This document shows, piece after piece, positions 40,741 to 53,624 of a stretch of DNA of 64,000 nt (positions within the stretch are counted from its first letter, which is position 1; the number at the start of each line of letters is the position of its first letter). A program made the position numbers and the translations under genes. Under the pieces are notes generated by a model. The model did no database searches. It was not told the origin of the DNA and saw only the letters and a program-made list of their open reading frames with translations. This stretch comes from Anisakis pegreffii (taxonomy: Eukaryota > Nematoda > Chromadorea > Rhabditida > Anisakidae). The stretch lies in the NCBI GenBank assembly GCA_035041965.1, contig JAPYMA010001261.1, positions 62,001 to 126,000 of the forward strand, written 5' to 3'.

Positions 40741-42825
40741 ATCTCAGAAATTGCAGCATTCTCTTAAGCACTGAATAGTTTTCTGCCATTTTGCTCATTC
40801 GCTCATTATTTGGATCTTTAGCTCGCGATAACTCGCATAACCTACGAACTCGAATCAACGATACGAGTGACTTTCATTAAGCATGAACCGCAGAGGAATT
40901 CAAGCGCTTTCGAAACAATAATCTTGCTCGCGTATTCACGCTCCTAATGTGAAATCACACCACTTATTGAACAATTTCAACAAAAATAAATAGATGCAAT
41001 AAAACATTCAGTTGTTCCATTGCCCAAGAATTATTCATATATTCGACGGCAGCACGAGTGCATGATCATTTTTAAGATCTGAGCCATTACCACAATTGTT
41101 TGCATCGTAAAGTCTCTGCCATGAAATCAACTCTCTCAAAATTGAACCAATCAAAACGATTGTCCGAATGGCCTGCGGCTCAAAACCCATACAGATTTGG
41201 CCGGATACACACTATACCTCGTCGTCATTTAGACGTTCAGCTGCCGGACTAAACCAACTAACAATATGGGATCCATAAATAATATCCAGCCAATTGGTTA
41301 CCATAAATATCTTCCTATCGCAATGTCACCGATTAGCACCGAACGAGCTTGAAGTGAAGACAATGAATTAGTGGGGAACATGACAGAGATGCTGGCGAAT
41401 CTTTAGGTCATGAAGAAATTGAAGGCAACTGAACAAAATGGGGAGGAGTATCATCAGTATAACTTTGTTCTCACATAAATATACTCGCAATCCATCATCA
41501 TGTGTGAAGTTTTGTAATTGCTATTTTGAAGAGTGTCGCAAAAAATTTTAATCCAAACTTTTCATTTGAAGATGAACGCATGCTGAAGCATTTGCATTTG
41601 AGCACTTAACAAGGCAATTCTTGAATATTCACTGCACAAAAATCCTGTATAATTCATCAATTGGCAATTTTCTGGCACAGCAATTCAATAGCGGATTTGC
41701 AGGCGTTTAGCAGTCGAAGCGAATGAAAATCCGCATTGGATTTAGAAGAAAGCTTAGTGACTTGACTATCATGTTGAAAACGACGATCAAACCAACGTTG
41801 AAAACGATCGGATCGGTCAAGTGTCGTTCAGTTATCACTGAAAAATGAGAGACAAGAAGCAAGTCGCTAGTGAATAAACTGAGGTGCACTCTTAGAATTC
41901 AATTTTCAGATGCACTTGTTCGTATTCTCGGATGAATTCGTTCATATTCCATGTACATGTTGATAGTTTCATGAACTCTACTGGATAGAAAGTTGAGTGA
42001 ATATCCGCCGGGAACCAACCGCCACTCGACTGAAGTGACACATTCAAATTGCAATAATGAAACATTAAGGAATGCTTGAAAACGTTAGGCTGAAATTTTG
42101 CAAAAAAATTCATTATATGAATGCGCATAATAAGAATTTGCTGACTGTGAGTGACAGAATGAAATGTAATGGAAGGAATTTCTGACAACGTTATTGAAAC
42201 GATTCTATGGAATTGACTATTCAGGCAGATAGACAAGTGGAAGACACGAACGGAATGAATATTATGAACTCAAGTAGCTCACTAAGAATATGAGGAGTGT
42301 TTCGTGTGAGTTGTCTTGCTTGCTAGCATGCGATTCGGTTGCATTGTCGGTACCACCCACATCATGTCTCGAGATGAATTCATAATCTTCAGGAAAAAAT
42401 TAATTTTCTACGAGATGAAGGAAAATATTAATTTTTCACGAAATAGAGGAAGATGAAGATAATCAACCGTGGCATGAAAATTTCTGAACGACTTTAAACT
42501 CAGCAGCAGCTTATTGATGGTAAATTCACAGTTCAGAGATCAATAATTCTCTTCTCTGGATCATTCACGGAGTTTGTGACTGCTAGAAATTTTTCAAATA
42601 CTACTTTTTATTTCATTTTCGAAATCACCTGTCATTTTTGAAGTCACCGGTAATGAAGCATGTCATTCATGAGCACAAATTAACAACGTGAATCAACACT
42701 GTCGTCAGTTGGCACCCATCAACATTTGTGCTTGATCTACTAAGATATTAAGTCTCCATCAACTGATCATGGCAATCGTCTCCGCTGGTTTTCAGAGCGA
42801 TTCTCTCAGAGCGGATTTTTTTTGA
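40741..42825. other. No supported gene
   Basis: A minus-strand frame 41892-42236 (114 codons) has a possible acceptor (CACTTCAG near 42030) with two frames open after it, but no partner exon was found. Nothing else stands out. Confidence 0.35.
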
Positions 42826-44228
42826 ATGGACTTCGAACGAATTTTCGAACCATCTCAATTTTCGCTTGAATGGGTTCGGAAGACAGCTCAGACTGCATCA
42901 ATTTTGAGTGTGCAGTGAAGCAGCCCCTATGAAATCAGCATCAGCTGAATGATCAAGAGACAATTTGAATAGAGCACTAGTAGAAAATATTCAATTTTAA
43001 CGAAACCAATCCAAAATTCGAAAAAATGCCTAGCAATAAGCAATCGTATATGCACACTGTGAAGCAAAATCGGTGCCAGAGTGGAAATCCTCCACAGGTT
43101 GAGTTAATGCTTTATCGTTTGACTGTAACAAATCGCCAGGATTTACAATATACTATAGAGGATTTTGAACAATTTGTTCAAGAGTGTGACAGCAAAACAA
43201 AGCTGAAGGCTGAATGCTTTTGAGAAAGCTTAGAGTCAGATGGGCTGAGATTTAATTCAACATGCTTGCATTGATCTTCACAAAAGAGCGAAGCGCATAT
43301 TGTTGTGGTTTCTCGTGATGTGCCATAGTGCAACAGAAACTTTCATCAGTGTGAATTCAATAATGACCTTAGAGAATTTTTGAATTATTTGAGTTATGTG
43401 CAAAGCGTTGTTCGAGTTAAGGAACCGTGAATTGGATTATGTTGTGAGTGAGAAGTTCACAACAACAGATAACTGGATGAAATTAGAAGAAAATACTGAT
43501 CCGTGTTTTGGCAGAATCCATTCTAATTCAGTAGTTATTAGTTACGGTATACATTGAGCGATTTTCACGCGATTTTGATATTATGAACATACACTTAGCC
43601 GAGTTCACTCACATTCACAATATTCTTCCTTGAGTGTACCCATTAAATAAGTCTCTTTACGGTCGTTTTGAACCAAATAAAACTTGACTTGATGATGTGA
43701 CCGTATTATGGAAGTTTGAAAGCTGCAGACAGAGTGCAAAATGGAAAAGTCATTTCCTGAATGAAAATATCTTCGGGATGAGTTATGCAAGATGGTCACA
43801 CTGGTTCTCAACTCAAACTAATCAAGAACAGAATTCCGCCTTGCAAAAAACGCTATAAAACTAACGTTAAGTGTGAAAATCAGTGGAAATGACAAGTGAA
43901 ATTGAATGAGGACTATCATTAAGGAACGAACGGCATTCTTCCAGGAAGCGGAACGATTTCGCTATCAGTTAATCAGAGAATTTCCCAATTCAATTTTCCA
44001 ATTGAAACTGCACAGAAATTAAGCGTTAAACTTGGTGAGCGTTACTTCGAATGAAATGAATTTTATGAACATTCACTGGTCATGAACGGTCCAAAAGCAG
44101 AATCGATCTCCTGGATACCAGATGAATTTGTTAGCAATCATAGCGTTTGTGAGCAGATAACGTCGACAACAATGCAAAATCCTTTTAACGATGCATTTGC
44201 ATTTTCAGAAAAACTAGCATTGCATTGA
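42826..44228 (+). CDS. Tentative small gene, unknown product
   Basis: Hand-built model: 42826-42907, 43394-43546, 43945-44034, 44101-44228 (150 aa). The last three exons join cleanly in phase 1 across good acceptors (TTCCAG, AAAGCAG) and donors (GTATAC, GTGAGC), giving continuous sequence through SVVISYGSGTISLSVNQRIS and SVKLESISWIPDEF to TGA, with NPFNDAFAF near the end. The first join is weak (donor GTGTGC, acceptor TTTGAG); the protein could instead start at the ATG at 43396 (122 aa). Predicted soluble, no signal peptide, no domain recognised. A single-exon frame 43026-43223 (65 codons) lies inside the first intron in the same direction and may be noise. Confidence 0.3.
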
Positions 44229-45904
44229 GGTAATGGGATTTCCGAGACGATAGGATTACGCTGTGGCGAAAAATGGGATTCGTTTGAGGCATTTTATCGT
44301 TTCTTTATTCTTCATGTGAAACACCATTCAACGTGATGAATGGAAGAAAACTCTATAATGCCGCAAAAAAATCATCCCAAAGAAGCTCTACGTATTGCTT
44401 GAATTTGCAAAACATAACTGGAATAAACCATTCACAAATGGTAATTTAGTTTCACGTTAATGCAACGATGGATGGTGAATTCACTAATAGTAAGTTTGAC
44501 TAGAGGAGATTCACATGGAAGTGTTGCAGAATGAACCGAAAGACATTGGTGTGCATATATCAGTAAACTGGAATGGAAGAATTGAGAAAAGTTGTCGTTA
44601 CAAAATTTTACGAATGCAACCACCAACCTGCATCACTGAGATAGAATGTTATCTGATTGTGAGCAAAAATTTGTGACAAAAGGAAAGGAAGACATTTAAA
44701 AAAGGCAAACCAATTAGATTTCGTTCTAAAAGCACTGTAAAATTGCATTCGGCCGATGAAATAGAGATTTTCGCCAGTGACAAAAAAAAAGATGATTTTT
44801 GAGCAATGCGCTGAAATCTCGACGAATAGCTAGCCACACAACACACTCTACAACACCTCACCAATCACTTTGACGGTAAACATTCATTAGGGACCGAGTG
44901 AAATTGAATGTGGAAGTTTTTTGAAGCTCTAAGCAGCCTGCAGCTGTTTTGAAAAGCACATAGAAAAGTTTGCTGATGATGATAATTCAGTCAATATTGG
45001 TGCAATAGATGAATTTTTAAAGCTGTCGAAAAAAGGCTCCAAAACCTCAGCAATACCGGTGGTGTCAGATGAATTCGGTCGATTTTTCGAATTCAGATTC
45101 CGACTGAATGACTTGAAAGTTGGTGGAAATGCTGAATTTCTAAGTTTGGAAAAAATGAATTTGATCAGATTCCGATCGAAAATTTTTCAAGTTCCACTTA
45201 GAAAAGTCTAGTGCATCATGTATACGATGTAAGTTCGTTCGGTGACCATCATTAGTGCATGATAAGAAAGGGAACGCCAATGTACGATGGAAGTCATCAT
45301 CATGTATGTGCATGTACCAAAGTAAGATATCTCTAAGAGTCGAATAAATCCTGGTGTCAACATCTTGTTTGTTTGCTGATCAAACGATTCCGCTCCTAAT
45401 TGCTTCATCTTTGGCCATTTTATTGCTCATGATGTGCTCACGATGTGCGTCTAATAGATTCGTTCGCGTGTTTATGACACATCTCTCGATTCAGCCCAAA
45501 AACACTCACCACTCGAATATTCTCGTCTATTACGTTACCGTCCTCATCTCCATTTCATTGGCATCCCATCTATAAATTGGAGCAATTCATAAGGTTAGTG
45601 TCTGAGCTCAGCTTTTATCCTTGACCATAACCACTGTAGATTGTCATCAGATTGAAATTTTATCTGTAATTTTATCCAGAAACGTTATGCAAGAGCTCTT
45701 ATCGAAATTTTTGTATGTGACATTCATAAGATATCACTCTGCGTGAAAGTATACATGAATGTTACTGAGTCAATCTTAGAAATAGTATCACCTAACTGTA
45801 ATTATTATGAAATTGGTTTTTCATTTCACAATTGCTTACGTTGTCGTCGATTCGTTCGGTAGCGAATTGATAATGATTTCTAACGGAAGGAGCCAGATTC
45901 CCAG

Positions 45905-45984
45905 AGGACCTCATATGATTGGCCGAAACAGAAACAGGACTTCATATAATTAGCCGAAACAGGACTCCGTATAATCAACCGATG
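45905..45984. repeat. Three imperfect ~25-31-bp tandem repeats
   Basis: Units starting AGGACCTCATATGATTGGCC (45905), AGGACTTCATATAATTAGCC (45936) and AGGACTCCGTATAATCAACC (45961). Confidence 0.85.
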
Positions 45985-48158
45985 TTTTTCGGCGTATTCA
46001 CAATTTGCCCAATATAAACTCGACTAATTCATTTGTGAATGCGTCCAGGAAATTAACTGAAGTTAAAAAAAACGGCACAAATTCGGAATGTGTTTTAGAT
46101 TATTGTCTGGGCAGTAGTGTTCCATGCATTGATGATCATGTTGACGTTCGATGATATGCGAAGAATAATGTGCGGCGTTTTGTTTCGGTTTTATTGCTTG
46201 TGACAGACTGATAAAAACATGGCGCATCGTGTTTATGGGCAAAATAAAGAGAAGATACTGAATAGGTGGTAATAAAGAATTGAGCGTACTGAATAGAGCA
46301 GCTATCAGAATTGATATTGGTGGAAAAAAGCAAGCATTTTGTTATTAGATAAAAGGACGACGTACTGATTAGCCATTAAATCGACTCCGATTTGGTATGT
46401 TCGCTGCACAAAAACACAGTGCATTAAGTGCGCATCGATCCTCCTTACTGACAGACCTCTTTGCGGATTTGCGCACTTCTTTCCAATTGCACTCACTCCT
46501 CAGTTGATATTGCGTTCTTCACGTCGAGAGTTTTCAATGTTGTTGGCATCAGGTGATTGCCAGCGTTTCGTGACTGAGTACTATTGAATTAATTTTAAAG
46601 TCTCGAAGTTATTTGACTTATTCGTGCCATCGCTCCTTTACTGAAAGCATCGTTGAAAGCAATAATATTATTCGTTGAAGACGGTTGCTTGAATGTTTCT
46701 ACTCAAACGTTGTTAAATTTACAGCGGTGATCAATTTGAAGGTCTCGAGTGATCATTACGAATTGATTTTTTTTTGCATTCATTGTTAGAACTGCGAACA
46801 AATCGCCCATTGTCCACAGTATCCCTCACTTGTTGCAATGCAAAGCAATCGAAATATCTCAGTATTAAGTGCGATTTCCTCATCAGTGAAAACTTTTAGA
46901 ATTGAGAAGAATTTTTCACCTTCACTTGCATAAATGACTGCAAATGGTTGACAAAAGTGAATTATGGGATAGCTAGCATCCATCCATTCGTCCGTCTGTT
47001 CGTTTGGTTTGAGTGCTGAGCAACACTGAAACAAACCGAATGAACAAACTACTCTACGTATAATATTAGTGATATTAGGTGCTAAAACAGAGACAAAAGC
47101 TAGTGGAAAAGGAAAAAAAACAGCATTCCTCTATTGATTCAACGGAATGAATGGTAAACAGGCTTAACCGCTAACTGGCCGTTCTCGTATTGTCATTCAC
47201 ACTAAATTGTCAGTTTTCATCGCTTTTTCTAAATACCATCGACACCGCGTTGAACTGAACGTAATGGATGCTGCTTGCGAGATAATTTCTCTGTTGTTTG
47301 TTTAGCTCACGGCAAGCCATAATTATCCGATGAGGATATCCATGATCCAATATGCTATGCATACTTGTTTCTCATTTCTGTGCTCGTTCGTATTTCATTT
47401 CCTTTAATGGTTTTCTTTCACGAGTGAAGCTTTTTAAATTAATCGTTGACAGAAACAAATACGGAAGAACATGTACTACTACTCGTCAGGAAGTGCTCTT
47501 TTAAGGGCGTATGTGATGGTCTTTCTGATTTCTGAGTGATCTGGTTGAGGCATGTGAGGTATCCAGGGATAGGATGGTATTCTCCATTAGCCAACTGATG
47601 TGATGTGTTCATCTTCAGTTAGATGATTGGGATGAAATTTTTGATTGCAGAGAATACATATTGCCGACAGTTTCTGGAATAATACAATGGTCTTAGCCTT
47701 AACATTAGCAAAATTCATTCTCAATGGGCACAGTGAAGAGATGAATATCTAAAAGAATAATTCGATGAATGTTCAATCGGAGATTCACGATATCGTCGTT
47801 ATGGACGACGTATTTCTAATGTTCCCCATTACCATATCATGGGCTCATGGTGCATTATAAGAAATTTTTTGTTCGTCAACGAAAACAGTTGCGTAATTGA
47901 TCATAATGGTGGCAGCTGCCTGTCAAAAACACATCAGAAGGTTTTGACTGTCACAGTAATTGATAGTGATGTGCAGCAATTTTAGAAAATGATTTTGAGT
48001 TAATTGAAACGATGAAATTATCATTTTAGAGTTATTTCGATGTGCTGCAAAAACGAGAAATATGAAAAAATCAAACAATCTAAAAAGATTTTTTACGTTT
48101 CGACAGAACTGTGGGAATCCATTGGTGATCATGGATTATATTGAGATGATGTTGTGAT

Positions 48159-48170
48159 GTGTGTGTGTGT
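48159..48170. repeat. (GT)n microsatellite
   Basis: Twelve bases of GT repeat. Confidence 0.9.
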
Positions 48171-49040
48171 TACATGGATATGTTCATCTCATGAAATTGC
48201 TTACACTCAATACTCTCTAATTCGAACGATAATTGAACTCGGAATTGACACCATAATGCGATTACTATGCTCATGAGCGATTCGTTGGTTGGTTGAATGA
48301 AATCTAGTCGTAGTAGTGGATAAATTGTCATCCAAAAAAAAGCGAATGGATGAACGTATCGCTTTAAAAATGCATTTCTTGTTTAGCCGTCCATGCGCTC
48401 CCCTGATCATTTCGTATGCAGTGCACTCTCAATTTCACTCGTATCAATTGCGATTCTTTATCTGCATTTGCAATGCCGTGTTACTTACTACTATTGTTGT
48501 GCGGTGTTATACCCGGAAGCTGGCCGAGATTTGCGTATGATCGTAGAGTTCTTCACGGTTCTTGTCTGCCAATAAACAAGTATTTGTACTCGGCTATGAG
48601 CCTACTTCAGAACTTCGAAGTATTTCAATGTAAAGATGAAGATGACTATCAAGAAATCTTTACTTTCAACTGAAGTTGCGAGACATTGATTCTGGAAGAT
48701 AGCTGGATTTTTTTCTGTTCGTTTTAGCTAGTAGCACGTTTGGGACTATAGGATTCGATGCATTTTTTGAATGGAAAGTGGCTATCCACTTGTGATAAAT
48801 GATGATACCTTCAGCTATAATATAGACATGAGTGAGTGTTGTTGAAGTGAATAATTTGGTTTTGTTGTTGTGATATAACACCCAAGAGATTTGAAGAATG
48901 AGCAGCAGCACTTGATGAATCTCGATCATTCGATCGTTGCTGCTGTGCTCCAATGCATTTTTCGCCAATAATTCAAGCCGTATCATTGCATACGAGCCGG
49001 AGCACAATGATTGATGTTTAAACGATGTAATTGACTAGAG

Positions 49041-51921
49041 ATGGACAGCAATCAAACATTGGCAATGAGCAATCGACGAGATGCACACATGCAAGAATCG
49101 TCTTCTTGCACTGAATCCGATGTGCTTACCAATTCGAAAATTCCACCACCATCACAAAAAGTGATTCTGGTCGCGTCAGGTATGGACGATGAGATGGAAT
49201 CGCATGCAATCAACTTGGCAATTGAAGCCATTTCAATGTAGGTTTTGTGTATTCCAGCTTGCAATTACATGCATAATTTCATTCATATTTAGTGTTTCAA
49301 ACAATACATGAATAGAGCATCTTATTCATATTCAGTTGTTTGATTCATGTTCTTTTGAGTTTTTAATGAACTCATCATATGTGCCAGTTTCAGTACAGCA
49401 AAAAAAGTTTCCGCTGAATGATTAGTTTCGCTATTTTTTGAAAGCGATTCAGACGTTTCATTCTGATAATTTGCACTCATCTCACATCACATTAATAAAG
49501 TAGCGTTGATCACTTCGTAGAAATGCGGTAGCTGAATGAAAAAAAATAGTTAAACAGCATCGCAAAGCGCACCATATGAATTGAGTTCAATTTCAGATTC
49601 CCCGGTGAGAAGATGAAAATAGCGAAGTATATCGCGAATGCGTTCGAAGCCAACTATGCATCGTTGTGGCATTGTATTGTGAGTGATGGTCATATGCGTT
49701 TCTATGTGCGCTATGATGCCGATAATCATATCTATTTTGCTATCGGTCAACTATCGATATTTCTGTTTCGATTGCACCGTTCCAAGCCTCGTGCCGTGCT
49801 CGCTCGTCTTGTTGCACAACGACGAATGTCCGATGTTTTCGTCAAAATCGATTCACCACGAGACGACGTTCGCGTTATGAGCTCTGGAATGCAATTGCAC
49901 ATGCAACATTACGCAATACGAATAACCGATGATGCCATTAATGAGTAGGTGACTGAACACTTAGTTCACGGTTATTATTTAGCAGTAACATTCATTCTAT
50001 GGGGGTAGATGAGTAGCCCAGAACTGGTTTCGTTTGGAATCGCCAAATCAACAATCCAAGTTAGAATTTCACGAAGACAGACGATTTTCAACGCTGTTCT
50101 CGTTAGCTGCGCGGAAAGAAGAATGTCACTGAGGGGGAATGTGATATTAAATGATATTTTTAATAAGAGAGGGACGTAAACTCCAAATGAGTTGCTGTAT
50201 TTGATGACAATGAATAAACGAGTAACATTCGTTTATGTTGATCAGTTCTGAAAAGGTGGCGAGAAAAATAGCTGATTCCTTTGATGGAATGCAAATATGC
50301 GAACAATTCAACTTATCTGGTGAGCTCACGCTTATATTAAGCGTTCTCGCACATTGTAATGTTGCCAGAGATCTCCGTCGCAATCGACTCAACGGAATCC
50401 TGATAATTTTTCATGTAGTTGCTGAAATGCACCCATATGGAATCGCTTTGAAAACTTTTTTAATCATTTCATGTTTCCTAACGAAAAGATGATCATTGCA
50501 CATCGCATAACGACACGATTCGAGTTGAAATACGGTGGAAATTGGCACTGCGTAGTGAGCGATGCGAGTCTGGGCTATGAGGTACGACACGACCGCGAAG
50601 ATCACATGTTCTTTTCGGTAGGACATCTGACAGTTTTGATATTCCGTGAGATGGATCTGCCACCCATCACAACAGCCATTCAACAACCACCTAAGCGGAA
50701 AATCTCCACTTCGATGCAATTCCCGACGAGAATCATTTCGTCGGGCATGAATATGGAGTCACAGCAATTTGCAGTCAATGTTGCTGTCAAGGGAATCTTG
50801 ATGAAGTAAGCTGATGTTTCGTTTGGAATGGACGCTTCAAATCCATTTTTTTTCTTTTGAAACCGAAACTATTCGCATTTCAACAGCAGGTGATAACAAC
50901 CGTCAGTAGGTGATAATCTAAACGAGGAAGACGTTGACGAGCGATTTGGACCGAAATAACGTTCAGTAGGTAACCCTAAAGAAGAAAGTATATTTTTGTG
51001 GTGTTTTCGCAGCTCCTCTTGCAAAACTTTCCCTTCCAAACTAAATGCAAATATAAATGCCTGTTACTTAAGCGGATCACTGACATTTGTGTATAATTTT
51101 GAGTCCAGAAAACACATTCTTTCACGACTTCATTATTCTGTACAAACAGTGAATGATGAATAAAGCAATGGCTATGCCATTCAGCATGTATTTATTTATG
51201 TAAGCGTTTGCAGAGAAAACAAAAATGAGTCCAGTCATTTAGCGGAGTTTTTGGTTTCGCACTTTGACGAGCGCTTTGGACCTCATTGGTATTGTTTCAC
51301 AGCCGATCGAGCACTGGCATTCTATACACACTACGATCCGAATAATTACATTCACCTACGAGTGGACTTGTACACGTTTCTACTCTTCAAAGTGGCTCCA
51401 TCGCAGTTATCCATCCATGCCAATGTGAAATCGTCACGCAACGAAGCCGTTACACCGCTGGACGGCAACACAATTGTTGTTGACCTGATTGAGAGGAACA
51501 GCAAACGGACTCAAATAATGGCCAGTGATATGCCTGAGAGTATGAAGGAAAGAGCAGAAGTGCTTGCAGCAGAAGCTGTTAAAAGGTGAGATTTATGATA
51601 GGTAAGCTGGATGAATTGAACTCTGCAGAGAATTGATGAGAGTGTTGAATGTTGAAATGATGTAAAAAGACGAATAATGAATTAGGTTGTTGTTGCTGAT
51701 TTTGTAATTTGTATGTAATTTGCAGGTTTCCTGACGAGCGAATGCTGTGTGCGCACTTCATCATGACCAGATTTGAAGCTGAATTCGGTCCGCCATGTCA
51801 CTGTGTTATAAGTGATACGAAAATTGAATATGGTTTCCACGAATGTAATCATTACTATTGCTACTTCATGATTGATTCACTGTATATATTCCTTTTCCAA
51901 AATGATGTTTCGTCAGATTGA
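49041..51921 (+). CDS. Multi-module LC8 dynein light chain protein
   Basis: LC8 (DYNLL) proteins are about 90-residue dimeric hubs of dynein and other complexes. Here the exons 49041-49237, 49597-49944, (50473-50805), 51214-51585 and 51726-51921 are separated by introns that all fall in phase 2 at the same point of the LC8 fold. Each middle exon therefore carries the C-terminal half of one LC8, a linker, and the N-terminal half of the next. Joined, they give four LC8 modules (481 aa). Each second half has an LC8 signature, e.g. YASLWHCIVSD, YGGNWHCVVSD, FGPHWYCFTAD and FGPPCHCVISD (the last lacks the Trp), ending in a hydrophobic FLF/LIF strand. Exon 3 has lost its acceptor: TTTCAT instead of TTTCAG, creating ATGTTTCCT. 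It may start a second gene at 50471, or be skipped: exon 2 to exon 4 is in phase and leaves three full modules. All modules are diverged from canonical LC8. Confidence 0.8.
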
Positions 51922-53624
51922 AAATTTGTGATACGTGATGATAAATCTTCATTTAAGCATATCGTTCTTCTTTTCGCTTAATTGAATTGGTCGCATTTTG
52001 CGGTTGCAAGATCAATTTTGCAGTTGTGACTGATTCACATTTTGCAGTTAATGTCAGAATTGGAATTGTTAGATAGAATTGATAACAAAATAACGATAAA
52101 ACATTAGCTTTCGCCAACAAAAAAAAATTTTTAAGTTCAGCTCTCACATTAAAATAAATCATCAATCTCTGTTGGTGCTAATTTTCACAACAACAGCTTG
52201 ATCTGATGCTTATGAATGCTTCGAGAATTCACAAGGTAAGTAAGTAAATGTGTTGCACAGTTGGCTGTACAATACACGTACTGCTCGACTATCTCAACAG
52301 ATGTTTTGCTAGGGTGATAAAACATCTCGAAAAAAATATTAATGATCTGAGCAAGCAATCGTTGATATGGAGAGACTATCAGGAGTCGACTAACGAAAAG
52401 CATAAGGATATGGTGAGAGATTGATGCAAAATGAACGAGATAAATGAGTATATCAGAATTGCTTGATGTGAACCTATTACATCGTCGTTATCATTATCAT
52501 CAAACTCACATTCACTTCTGCATTCCTCTTCTTCACTCCTCTCAAAGTGTGCTGCAAGCAACTGCTGTCCATTCCAGCAAAACAAACAATCACATAAAAA
52601 ATATTTCTTTGAGGCATTTTTGCGTTCAGTCCGAAGATTTATTCGCAACTCATTCACTAGACTCGTTTCATTCGGTGATTCACTCACTCATCGTCAGTGT
52701 TGATTGCCACTGACCAATTTGATCGCTGTGTTGATCGACGACAATTCATCAGAATTCTCTCTTCATTAGTGCAATTTGCTCATTGTTTTCAAACTTTGTT
52801 CAATATCTTCGAAGCATGCAAATTTTTGCATTGTTTCGATCATTCATCGGTAATTTCCCATAGAATTGCACGATGAAATTCGGTTCAAAATTGCTAATTT
52901 CACGGATTAGCGTCGTTATCCTACATTTTGCACGGCGCTCTAAACGGAGCCGAATGTGTTGTGGTTTGGATGGGCAACGAATTGTGGAACTTTATTTGAG
53001 ATCCGGATTTTGTCTAAGTGGAGCACAAAAGTTTACTAATGCTGGATTTGATACGAGAAAATTTATAGCTGATTCACGGTATTGACTTAGCAATAAACTG
53101 ACAACCAATTTGTTTGCACTAATCAGTTTCGATCAGCTGCCATCTTCCCATCTTTAACGTCAAGATTTTCATCGTTCTAAGCCATTTCTCAGGAGTAGAT
53201 CGTCGTTATTCATGATTTTTCAAACAATCACGAATCGCATGTAATGTTGTTGACGGGATATGAGAACATAGTGAATCCACCCGACAGATAATAGGTGTTT
53301 GTTGTGTGAAAGTTGTTGTCAGCAAGTTGTTTTGATGAAATGTGATAGTGAACACTGCTGCTGTGAACAATCGACTTTCGAAAGACGTAAACAAATTCAT
53401 TAAGCGATCAGTTGAATCGGTGCAAATGCATTCGATTGTGAATGTTAAACAATAAACAATGAAATCAGGTGTTCTCCTCTCTAAGATCATCCGATAAGAT
53501 GTAATACTAACTCAAAATATGCTCATTTGATACGTGCAATTAGAAGAGTTATTCGAGCGGATGGATGCCTTTGTTGGACTAGTCATTGTTTATCAGTGTC
53601 TAATGAATGATTTGTTAAGGTGAG
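51922..53624. other. Gap between the two LC8 genes
   Basis: No LC8-like half-module was seen here. A plus frame at 52873-53085 (70 codons, start ATGAAATTCGGTTC) and overlapping antisense frames at 52379-52713 lack support. Confidence 0.4.

Larger units (their letters stand above)
44229..49040. other. No supported gene
   Basis: Only short frames. The best is minus 46786-47034 (82 codons), which follows a TTTCAG acceptor and has mixed, protein-like composition, but no upstream exon was found. Antisense pairs of frames at 48316-48673 are not supported. Confidence 0.35.

Noticed and set aside
41892..42236. 114-codon minus frame with an internal acceptor
   Set aside because: Two frames are open after the acceptor and no donor exon was found, so coding cannot be argued.
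46786..47034. Minus-strand exon-like frame after a TTTCAG acceptor
   Set aside because: Composition is protein-like, but no upstream exon in phase could be found and no family recognised; too weak to annotate.
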